The notes beneath the pieces are model-generated. The model had not been told where the DNA came from and did not search any database. It saw only the letters and a program-made list of their open reading frames with translations. Of a stretch of 8,183 nucleotides of DNA, positions 1-5,436 are shown one piece after another. The position numbers and the translations under genes are program-made. Each line of letters begins with the position of its first letter. Positions within the stretch are counted from its first letter, which is position 1. Source of the DNA: Deltaproteobacteria bacterium (GTDB lineage: Bacteria > Desulfobacterota > Desulfobulbia > Desulfobulbales > VMSU01); the NCBI GenBank assembly GCA_021789795.1, contig JAJYJA010000111.1, positions 1-8,183 of the forward strand. Direction: 5' to 3'.

Positions 1-1
1 C

Positions 2-205
2 AGCGAGCGGCGTAACGCCTGCCCGGCCTACCCGGAGCAGGGCGGCCACTGCTGGATGGTTACCGCCACCAAGTGCGGCGGCAAGGAGCAGGGTAGCTAC
101 CAGGACAAGATGGCCAACTGCAAGCAGTGCAACGTCTACCTTGCGGCCCACGGACGGGAGGCGGGCGGGGCGGCGGTGAGTTTGCCGGATCTACGTAAGG
201 GGTGA
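2..205 (+). CDS. C-terminal fragment of a two-CW-type cysteine-rich domain protein (5' end outside window)
   Basis: Reading frame 2 is open from the window edge to TGA at 203-205, giving 67 residues. Five cysteines (7, 17, 25, 40, 43 of the fragment) lie in the order CPAY, CW, KCGGK, CKQCNVY. This matches the end of the two-CW domain as I remember it: a short Cys-rich module with paired CW motifs, a C-G-G-x-x-Q-G segment and a final C-x-x-C-x-V/F-Y. It is often found at the C-terminus of PAS, HAMP or chemoreceptor-like signalling proteins in sulfate- and metal-reducing Desulfobacterota. The cysteines could bind metal or sense redox, but no function is proven. After the domain comes a tail of about 20 Gly/Ala-rich residues. 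The body of the protein is outside the window, so its class (sensor, chemoreceptor or standalone protein) cannot be decided. The gene converges with the glycosyltransferase gene, leaving 3 bp between the two stop codons. Confidence 0.72.
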   Translation, partial: SERRNACPAYPEQGGHCWMVTATKCGGKEQGSYQDKMANCKQCNVYLAAHGREAGGAAVSLPDLRKG

Positions 206-208
206 GGA

Positions 209-2365
209 TTAGGAGAGCGCCCGCCGCAGGTTTTCGGTAAAGGCAGCCTCGGAGCAGTCCTGCTTCACCTTGGCGAGCGCTGATTCTCGCAGCCGGCTCC
301 AGAGTTGGGCGTCGTTGTATAGCCGGGCCACCTGGGCCGCGAATTCCTCCGCCGTGCCCCCGGTAAGTAGTTCGTCCTCGTCTTGCCAGCCAAGCTGTTC
401 AGCGATCAATGGGGTGGCGACCAGGGGCAGGCCGACGGCGGCGGCCTCGTGGGCCTTCATGGGGATGCCGGCAGCGAAGCGGGTGGGGGCGATAAAGATT
501 CGGGCCGCGTTGTAGTAGGCGGTTAGCTCCTCTTGCCGACCCAGGACATGAACCTGCTCCGCGGCCAGACGCGGCACCCCGGTGGCCTGGCAGTCGCCGA
601 CGATGGTCAGGGGCACTGGCTCGGGTAAGAGTTTTTGCAACCTGGGCAGCACCTCCCGTACGAACCAGAACATGCTGTCGGTGTTGGGGGCGTTGTTGGT
701 GTGCATCGCCCCCACGAACAGCAGGCCGCGACGCTTGGCGAAGGGGGCGGGAGTGGGCCGCGTCGGCAGGCAGTGTCCAACCACCTGAACCTTCTGATAG
801 CCGTGCTGGCGGAAATGTCTGGCCTCGGCAGGGGAAACGGTGATGATCCGGTTGGCGATGGTCGCAAGTTCCAGTTCCTGGCTGATGGCCTGGGCGTCCG
901 CCTCCCTGGGCGGGCCGCCGGTCAGCACCTGGTGTTGCAGGCTCTCGCGGACTGCGAATACCGCCTCCGCGTCGTAGATGATCTGGCAGTTTTCAAAAGA
1001 TGATTTGTCCTTGGCCCAAAGCTTGGAAATGGTTTCCATGTTGTGGGGGCGGCTGACTAGGATATGGGTGTAGTAGCCGGCCCGTGAACGAATGAAACCA
1101 GGCAGGCTCTCCATGCCTGCATCTAGGATGACCTCTACCTCCTCCGGCAGGGTGGCGTATACCTGTCGCCAGTCGTCTTGAGGAAAGCGTAGCGGATAGA
1201 AGGTGATGAAGTATCCGAATTTGTGGATCTTTCTTATTATCTCCGCCGCTCTGGGGAAGCCGCTTCCCAGTCCGTGGTGGGGGACTCGGTCGTCGATGAT
1301 CAGGATGCGTCGTTGCGGCTGGCTGGCCAGGCGGGCGGCAAGGATGTTATCCGGTTGGGGCTCTTGCCTGCCGGTTAGGGCCTTACGGTGTCGTTCGAGG
1401 AAGATTTGACGGTTGCGCCGTTGCAGGGCAATGGCGTGTTCCTTGACCACCGAGCTTGCGAATTCGAAGTGGTTGATTGCCACGTTGGGGTCGTAAACCA
1501 CGGCGTATCCCTTCTGCTGCAACCGCAGGCAGAGATCGCTTTCCTCGTAATAGGCGGGGGCATAGACGGGGTCCAGGCCGCCAAGTTGTTCAAACAGATG
1601 GCGCCGCACCAGGAGAAAGGCGCCGGAACAGTAATCCACCTGGCGCACGAACTGAAATTCCGGGGCCTGAGGGTTTTCCCCTCGTCCATAGCCCAGACAC
1701 GACCCGTCCCGCCAGACGATGCTTCCCGCCTCTTGAAGCGTTCCATCCGGTAGGATGATCTTTCCTCCCACGGCCCCGGCCTGGTGGTCACGGGCCAGGC
1801 GCTGGCAGGCGGCGGCTAGGGTGCCGGGCAGTAACGTCGCGTCGTTGTTGAGCAGCAGCAGATATTCCCCCCTGGCGATTCTAGCCGCCTGATTTACCGC
1901 CAACAGAAAGCCGATATTATTTTTGTTGGTTATCCTTTTGATCCCCTTGACCGTTTGCAGTAGGGCGCAGGTCTCGTCTTGAGAGGCATTGTTCACCACG
2001 ATAGTCTCCAGGGCCGTCTCCGTCTCCCGGCTCATAGAGAGCAGGCAGTTCAGGGTCATGGCCGCCTGGTTGTAGAGCACTAGAAGAACCGAAACCTTGG
2101 GGTGCTTGGCCTCTGGAAGGCTCAGGGAGTGGTTGTGGCGCAGATAGTCGTTGAGCCGTCTGGCTGATTCGGCGCGGAAGGTTTCCTTGTCGTTGGCGGG
2201 CTGAATTGATACGGGGGCCTGGCGTTTGCTTATCCGGCGCAGGGCGGCACGGTACGGTTCACGTAGCCGGAAGTGTATCCGGCGCAGGGAGGTCGCCAAA
2301 CGGGGGAAACGGTCGATGATGAAGATGGCCGACATGATGGGCGTGGGGTATTTTTTTGGCGGCAT
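209..2365 (-). CDS. Bifunctional glycosyltransferase: N-terminal GT2 fused to C-terminal GT4
   Basis: This is a 718-residue predicted cytoplasmic enzyme with two transferase modules. Residues 1-50 are basic and helical (many Arg, with hydrophobic spacing) and could lie on the inner membrane. Residues 90-305 are a GT-A fold GT2 domain of the rhamnosyltransferase-like type: KVSVLLVLYN start, VVNNAS, LLNNDATLLPG with the DxD-equivalent NND at 173-175, and YYEESDLCLRLQ (acidic 274-277) as the acceptor/catalytic-base region. Residues 352-716 form a GT-B GT4 domain: RILIIDDRVP, IIYDAEAVF, LLFVGAMHTNN, then the nucleotide-sugar loop PMKAHEAAAVGLPLVAT with the conserved Glu at 640. It probably adds two sugars in succession to a lipid-linked or protein-linked glycan; donor and acceptor cannot be read from sequence. 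It lies 82 bp downstream of the coiled-coil GT4 gene, probably in the same transcript. No Shine-Dalgarno is visible before ATG 2363-2365. An in-frame stop lies 20 codons upstream, and an alternative ATG is residue 11. Confidence 0.87.
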   Translation of the reverse strand: MPPKKYPTPIMSAIFIIDRFPRLATSLRRIHFRLREPYRAALRRISKRQAPVSIQPANDKETFRAESARRLNDYLRHNHSLSLPEAKHPKVSVLLVLYNQAAMTLNCLLSMSRETETALETIVVNNASQDETCALLQTVKGIKRITNKNNIGFLLAVNQAARIARGEYLLLLNNDATLLPGTLAAACQRLARDHQAGAVGGKIILPDGTLQEAGSIVWRDGSCLGYGRGENPQAPEFQFVRQVDYCSGAFLLVRRHLFEQLGGLDPVYAPAYYEESDLCLRLQQKGYAVVYDPNVAINHFEFASSVVKEHAIALQRRNRQIFLERHRKALTGRQEPQPDNILAARLASQPQRRILIIDDRVPHHGLGSGFPRAAEIIRKIHKFGYFITFYPLRFPQDDWRQVYATLPEEVEVILDAGMESLPGFIRSRAGYYTHILVSRPHNMETISKLWAKDKSSFENCQIIYDAEAVFAVRESLQHQVLTGGPPREADAQAISQELELATIANRIITVSPAEARHFRQHGYQKVQVVGHCLPTRPTPAPFAKRRGLLFVGAMHTNNAPNTDSMFWFVREVLPRLQKLLPEPVPLTIVGDCQATGVPRLAAEQVHVLGRQEELTAYYNAARIFIAPTRFAAGIPMKAHEAAAVGLPLVATPLIAEQLGWQDEDELLTGGTAEEFAAQVARLYNDAQLWSRLRESALAKVKQDCSEAAFTENLRRALS
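2351..2357 (-). repeat. A7 homopolymer within the first codons of the GT2-GT4 gene
   Basis: Seven T on the plus strand read as A7 on the coding strand. They cover the two Lys codons at residues 4-5 of the GT2-GT4 protein and lie between the two candidate ATG starts (residues 1 and 11). A tract this long is conspicuous in a GC-rich gene. A change in length would break the long form but leave a start at residue 11 intact. It may simply be chance. Confidence 0.5.
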
Positions 2366-2447
2366 GGTCTGATGGACGATAGCGTGGTCTGGGATGGGAA
2401 GAGTGAGACGTGAGCCGGGGCTTATTGGGGCTGGTGGGCGTTGACGT
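2366..2447. other. Short spacer between the two glycosyltransferase genes
   Basis: This 82-bp gap separates the stop of the coiled-coil GT4 gene from the start of the GT2-GT4 gene, both on the minus strand. I found no strong hairpin followed by a T run, no clear promoter and no Shine-Dalgarno in front of the downstream ATG. The only inverted repeat is a 4-bp AGCC/GGCT pair with a long loop, too weak to call a terminator. Co-transcription of the pair is the simplest reading. Confidence 0.5.
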
Positions 2448-4163
2448 TCAGTCGCGATATAGGGAGAGAAGCCGTTCGATCTGCGGTTCCCAGGTAAAGT
2501 TGGCCAGGGCGTGCTTTTGGGCGCGTGCGGCTACGTCCTGGTTAAGCTCGTGGTCGGTTAGCAGTCTAACCACCTCCTGGGCGAAGTCCTCCGGACGATC
2601 GGCGATTAGCACCGCTTGGCCGGGCGGGAAGTTTAAGCCCAGGTTGCCCAGGCTGGTGCTCACCGCGGGGCGTCCTGCCAGGGCGTATTGGTTCAGTTTG
2701 CCCCGGATGCCGGCTCCTGAGACGAGCGGCAGGACGCAGACCTTGCCTCGCACGATCTGAGAGGCGATGTCATCCACCCGGCCGGTGAAGACCACCGAAT
2801 GGTCGCCATTTGCCTGTTCGCGCAACTGGCCGGTATCGCCGGCTCCGACCACCAGGAATCGGTAGCCGGGCACTTGTTTTTTGATCAATGGATGCACCCT
2901 GTCTAGGTACCAGCGTACTCCGTCGATATTGGGGAAGTGATCGAAATAACCAAGAAAGACCACGGTTTCTCCTTCCGGGGGCCGTTCCCGGCAGGAATTA
3001 AGGGGGCGGATGATCTGGGAGGGAGACAGGCAGGTGGGAATGACCTCGGGCCGTTGGCCGGTGGTCCGCTCGATCTCCGTCGCGTCTTCCGGGGTTACGG
3101 CGATTAAGAAGTCGCTCTCGTTGGCTGCCGCGAGCTCAAGCACCGTCAGTTCCCAAAAGGTTTGTGCTTGCTGGCTTAGGGTAGCAAAATCGTGCTCGGC
3201 CAGGGAATGGCTGAGTTTGGTCAACAGGCTTTTGGTCGCGCATTCCATGAAGGTGAAGCCGGTCTTTCGCGCGAAGGGGCGGGCGGCGGCAAGCAGCCTG
3301 GCGCTCTGCGGGTATTCCCCCTGAACGGCGTGATAGTCTCTTGGCCCGCGGCCCAGTTCCGTAAGCCAGGCGTGAAGATGGGCGTCGGTGAATTCCTCGA
3401 GGGGGACGAGCTGGATGTGGGCCAGTTTGCCCTGGAGAAGGCCAAGTGAGGCCTGGTCGCGTTCTGGGACGTAGACCGAGAAGAGGTCGATTTGGTGGCC
3501 TAAGTCGGCCAAGATGCCTATGATGTCAAACAGCCTCAATCCGCCGCCATGCTCGACACTGGGAAACATCCCCGAGAGCATCAGGATTCGTAACGGCTCG
3601 CCGTCGATCTTGGGAGTGGGAGGCCCGATTGCCGCGCCTAGGGTAGACGGTGGTTGGCGGGTGGTGAGGAAAGCCGCGATCTCGGCGTTCAGACGCCAGA
3701 TGCCGCCCGGTATCTTCTGATACTCCTTGGCGATCTCCAGGAGCAACAGGGGCGCGGTCTGCTGAATGTCGGGATGGCCCGGGCCGCTGATTTTTTTTAA
3801 CACCGCCTGAAAGCTGGGGAGCATGACGGCGTGGAGGCCGGGATAGAGGGTGTAGGCCTGATCCGCCAGTAGCAGGTCATGCTCGTGAATGGCCCGGTCC
3901 ATTATGCGGACCGCCTGGCGGTGGCGGCCGTCCCCATCCAGGTTCAGTTGCTGATGCTGCTCTTGGAGGGCATGGGCGGTGGAGTCGATTTTACGGTGGA
4001 GGCCGTCCACCTGGTGCTGGAGGCCGTCGAGGGCCGCATTTATCGGTTGGATAAATTGATTTAGTTTATTATGTATCCGGTGGTTGATTTCCTGGCGAAG
4101 GGCCAGGAGGGACTGGAGGGGCCGGGTGTTGCGCAGCCGGTCTAGAAACGAACTGAAAACCAT
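2448..4163 (-). CDS. GT4-type glycosyltransferase with N-terminal coiled coil and helical region
   Basis: This 571-residue predicted enzyme has a three-part layout. Residues 1-75 are a basic amphipathic stretch running into a probable coiled coil (regular L/I spacing, LDGLQHQVDGLHRKID). Residues 80-170 are a mainly helical segment I do not recognise. Residues 190-571 are a GT-B GT4 domain: RILMLSGMFPSVEHGGGLR at its start (Gly-rich donor/acceptor cleft loop), FLGYFDHFPNIDGVRWY opening the second Rossmann half, FLVVGAG, VVFTGRVDD, and LPLVSGAGIRGKLNQYALA as the nucleotide-sugar loop. In that loop the Glu usual in KxxEAxAxG is Gln 492, so the donor site is atypical. ATG 4161-4163 is chosen over the upstream TTG 4173-4175 because GAGG sits 6 nt before it. 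It is the first gene of a probable two-gene unit with the GT2-GT4 fusion and is divergent from the methyltransferase. It probably transfers a sugar in surface glycan assembly; specificity is unknown. Confidence 0.85.
   Translation of the reverse strand: MVFSSFLDRLRNTRPLQSLLALRQEINHRIHNKLNQFIQPINAALDGLQHQVDGLHRKIDSTAHALQEQHQQLNLDGDGRHRQAVRIMDRAIHEHDLLLADQAYTLYPGLHAVMLPSFQAVLKKISGPGHPDIQQTAPLLLLEIAKEYQKIPGGIWRLNAEIAAFLTTRQPPSTLGAAIGPPTPKIDGEPLRILMLSGMFPSVEHGGGLRLFDIIGILADLGHQIDLFSVYVPERDQASLGLLQGKLAHIQLVPLEEFTDAHLHAWLTELGRGPRDYHAVQGEYPQSARLLAAARPFARKTGFTFMECATKSLLTKLSHSLAEHDFATLSQQAQTFWELTVLELAAANESDFLIAVTPEDATEIERTTGQRPEVIPTCLSPSQIIRPLNSCRERPPEGETVVFLGYFDHFPNIDGVRWYLDRVHPLIKKQVPGYRFLVVGAGDTGQLREQANGDHSVVFTGRVDDIASQIVRGKVCVLPLVSGAGIRGKLNQYALAGRPAVSTSLGNLGLNFPPGQAVLIADRPEDFAQEVVRLLTDHELNQDVAARAQKHALANFTWEPQIERLLSLYRD
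3791..3798 (-). repeat. A8 homopolymer in the coiled-coil GT4 gene
   Basis: Eight T on the plus strand read as A8 on the coding strand, in the context TTA AAA AAA ATC (Leu-Lys-Lys-Ile, about residues 122-125). In the zero frame this forms the slippery heptamer A AAA AAA, followed 6 nt later by the GC palindrome GGCCCGGGCC. Loss of one A would bring in a stop at 3689-3691, about 33 codons on, ahead of the whole catalytic domain. It could be a slippage site or chance. Confidence 0.55.
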
Positions 4164-4174
4164 GAGGTACCTCA
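4163..4174. repeat. 12-bp perfect palindrome TGAGGTACCTCA at the GT4 gene start
   Basis: The sequence equals its own reverse complement. It covers the Shine-Dalgarno (GAGG on the minus strand) and abuts the ATG of the minus-strand GT4 gene. With no spacer it is not a good intramolecular hairpin, so if it functions it is more likely a dimeric-repressor operator in the divergent control region. A palindrome of this length can also arise by chance. Confidence 0.4.
4170..4173 (-). promoter_or_regulatory. Ribosome binding site deciding the GT4 gene start
   Basis: On the minus strand TTGAGG is followed by six nucleotides (TACCTC) and then ATG at 4161-4163. The same TTG (4173-4175) would be a longer alternative start but has no Shine-Dalgarno of its own, so the ATG is preferred. 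Confidence 0.6.
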
Positions 4175-4192
4175 AGGGGCGAATTTTCCCGC

Positions 4193-4221
4193 AGGGTAGC
4201 AGAATTGCGGCCCAGGGTCAA
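4193..4221 (-). promoter_or_regulatory. Candidate sigma70 promoter for the glycosyltransferase pair
   Basis: Read on the minus strand: -35 TTGACC at 4216-4221 (one mismatch to consensus), a 17-bp spacer, and -10 TACCCT at 4193-4198 (three mismatches). Transcription would start near 4186, leaving a leader of roughly 23 nt that holds the GAGG ribosome binding site before ATG 4161-4163. The -10 is weak, so this may be an activated or false promoter. One copy of a 7-bp direct repeat overlaps the -35. Confidence 0.4.
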
Positions 4222-4237
4222 CCGTTCCGAAGGGTCA
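4214..4237. repeat. Direct repeat AGGGTCA x2 in the divergent intergenic region
   Basis: AGGGTCA occurs at 4214-4220 and again at 4231-4237, 17 bp apart centre to centre. The first copy overlaps the candidate minus-strand -35. The arrangement could be a regulator binding site shared by the divergent glycosyltransferase and methyltransferase genes, but a 7-bp pair in about 90 bp is within reach of chance. Confidence 0.3.
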
Positions 4238-4241
4238 CGGC

Positions 4242-4247
4242 AGGTGG
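4242..4247 (+). promoter_or_regulatory. Ribosome binding site deciding the methyltransferase start
   Basis: AGGTGG lies 7 nt before ATG 4255-4257. The frame is open further upstream, to 4084 and into the divergent gene. The Shine-Dalgarno and the family-typical N-terminus MDFTGERFIP fix the start here. Confidence 0.75.
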
Positions 4248-4254
4248 TTTACGT

Positions 4255-5304
4255 ATGGATTTCACCGGCGAGAGATTCATCCCGGACGCCGACCCGGACA
4301 GCGAGCTGGAAATGGAGCACCTCCTGCGCTATCAGGCGGTGGTCGGCTTGGCCGCCGGCAAGGCAGTTCTGGATGCCGCCTCCGGAGAGGGGTACGGCTC
4401 GGCGCTTATCGCCGGCCAGGCCCGCGAAGTGGTGGGGCTGGATGTTGACCCCCAGGCCGTGGCCCAGGCCCAGGTCAAATATCCCCGGCCCAATCTCGCC
4501 TTTGTTCGGGGCTCGGTTGAGAGGTTGCCCTTCCCCGACGCCCGCTTTGATCTGGTGGTGTCGTTTGAGACCATCGAGCATGTACATCCCGAGGCGCAGG
4601 AGGCATTTCTCGTCGAGATCAAACGGGTGCTTAGGCCCGGCGGTCTGCTGGTGATGTCCACCCCGGACAGGCGGCTTTACTCCGACCGGCCAGGGTACCG
4701 CAACCAGTTTCACCTTCGGGAGTTCTACCGGCAGGAGTTTGACGACTTTCTCCACCGGTGGTTCTCCGAGGTGCGTCTCTGGGAACAGACCGCCGTCCTG
4801 GCCTATGTCCTGGCCACCGGGAGGGAGAAGACCCTGCGCCAGGCCTTGCCCGCCCCTGGTGGGGAAGCCCTGGAATTGCGGGGTAAGTATATGGTGGCCG
4901 TATGCTCCGATGTCCCCCAGTCGGATATGGAGCTAGGTTATCTGGCCCTGGATCGGGAGAACCACTATCAGCGCAAGGTGGAGCGGGTGGTGGCCTTGCA
5001 GGACGAGATCGAGGACAAGAATAAACATATCTTCATCGTCCTCAGGGATATCGAGTACTGCCAGCGCACCGTGGAGGAACTAGAACTAAGGCTTGCGGCC
5101 CGGGAGGAGGAGCTTGCGGCGACCAAGACCAGCGGCGAGGCCTTGCGGTCGGAACTTGCGGGCATAAAGGCCGAGCTTGCGACCTGGCAGCGGCGGGCGG
5201 AGGAGGGAGAGCGGTTGCGGGCCGAGTTGAACCACATCCGGGGCACCCGTGGTTTTCGGTTCCTGCAACTCGTCTATCGGCTTAAGGCCAGGCTTGGCCG
5301 TTGA
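4255..5304 (+). CDS. Class I SAM-dependent methyltransferase with C-terminal coiled coil
   Basis: This is a 349-residue predicted cytoplasmic enzyme. Residues 1-10, MDFTGERFIP, followed by EHLLRY (21-26), are the usual N-terminus of a methyltransferase group found in polysaccharide loci. Motif I, VLDAASGEGYGS (38-49), binds SAM; the strand-2 acidic GLDVD (61-65) would hold the ribose; RFDLVVSFETIEH (97-109) is motif II; VLRPGGLLVMSTP (125-137) is motif III. NQFHLREF (150-157) matches the substrate-side NpFHxxEy signature. Residues about 237-328 are a heptad-rich coiled coil containing EELA, SELA and AELA units. The tail, TRGFRFLQLVYRLKARLGR (331-349), is basic and amphipathic and may contact membrane. 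It most likely O-methylates a glycan sugar or end group; N-methylation of an amino sugar is possible. It is divergent from two glycosyltransferase genes. The start rests on AGGTGG 7 nt upstream. No convincing plus-strand promoter was found. Confidence 0.88.
   Translation: MDFTGERFIPDADPDSELEMEHLLRYQAVVGLAAGKAVLDAASGEGYGSALIAGQAREVVGLDVDPQAVAQAQVKYPRPNLAFVRGSVERLPFPDARFDLVVSFETIEHVHPEAQEAFLVEIKRVLRPGGLLVMSTPDRRLYSDRPGYRNQFHLREFYRQEFDDFLHRWFSEVRLWEQTAVLAYVLATGREKTLRQALPAPGGEALELRGKYMVAVCSDVPQSDMELGYLALDRENHYQRKVERVVALQDEIEDKNKHIFIVLRDIEYCQRTVEELELRLAAREEELAATKTSGEALRSELAGIKAELATWQRRAEEGERLRAELNHIRGTRGFRFLQLVYRLKARLGR
5089..5181 (+). repeat. Heptad-phased CTTGCG units in the coiled-coil coding region
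   Basis: R/E-Leu-Ala codons with the shared DNA word CTTGCG start at 5089, 5110, 5152 and 5173, i.e. spaced by 21, 42 and 21 bp. These are exact multiples of a seven-residue heptad. They encode RLA, ELA, ELA and ELA in the methyltransferase coiled coil (residues 279-309). Shared codon choice as well as shared residues hints at unit duplication rather than only protein-level constraint. Confidence 0.5.
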
Positions 5305-5336
5305 GACGTCTTGCTGGCCGGACGGGCGGTTTGCCT

Positions 5337-5365
5337 TTGACAGTCACCCGCGGTTGTGTTGTAAT
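5337..5365 (+). promoter_or_regulatory. Near-consensus extended -10 sigma70 promoter
   Basis: TTGACA at 5337-5342 is a perfect -35. A 17-bp spacer leads to TGTAAT at 5360-5365, a -10 with one mismatch, preceded by an extended -10 TGT at 5357-5359. Transcription should start near 5372, giving a leader of about 65 nt before ATG 5437. It begins 33 bp after the methyltransferase stop, so the small downstream gene appears to have its own strong, probably constitutive promoter. Confidence 0.75.
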
Positions 5366-5421
5366 GGGAGGGGTCAAGGCCATCCGCGGCGGTTGACTTC
5401 TTGGCGAACCTCAATAAAGAC

Positions 5422-5427
5422 AGGAGG
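5422..5427 (+). promoter_or_regulatory. Strong ribosome binding site AGGAGG
   Basis: A full AGGAGG lies 9 nt upstream of ATG 5437-5439. It rules out the longer in-frame TTG start at 5401, which would put the Shine-Dalgarno inside the coding region. Confidence 0.8.
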
Positions 5428-5436
5428 ACGGGCACC

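Noticed and set aside
1375..1791. Alternative minus-strand frame inside the GT2-GT4 gene
   Set aside because: Overlaps the GT2 catalytic motifs in another frame; Ser/Arg/Pro/Trp-rich shadow without its own start signal.
4037..4078. AT-rich patch with TATTAT as a plus-strand promoter for the methyltransferase
   Set aside because: No -35 at proper spacing (the best TTG hexamer gives about 14 bp), and the patch is explained by Asn/Ile/Lys/His codons in the GT4 coiled coil.
4084..4254. 57-codon N-terminal extension of the methyltransferase
   Set aside because: Overlaps the divergent GT4 gene, is Arg-rich and unlike the family. The family-typical MDFTGERFIP start at 4255 has AGGTGG upstream.
4249..4755. 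Minus-strand open frame opposite the methyltransferase
   Set aside because: Antisense shadow of conserved methyltransferase motifs; no ribosome binding site.
5364..5396. Ten-codon ORF (ATG to TGA) in the leader of the small gene
   Set aside because: Overlaps the -10 element, so it lies at or upstream of the expected transcription start; no Shine-Dalgarno.
5393..5421. Second promoter candidate starting TTGACT
   Set aside because: No acceptable -10 at 16-18 bp; the TTGACA-17-TGTAAT promoter just upstream is far better.
5401..5436. TTG start extending the small hypothetical protein
   Set aside because: Would place the AGGAGG ribosome binding site inside the coding region; ATG 5437 is ideally spaced from it.
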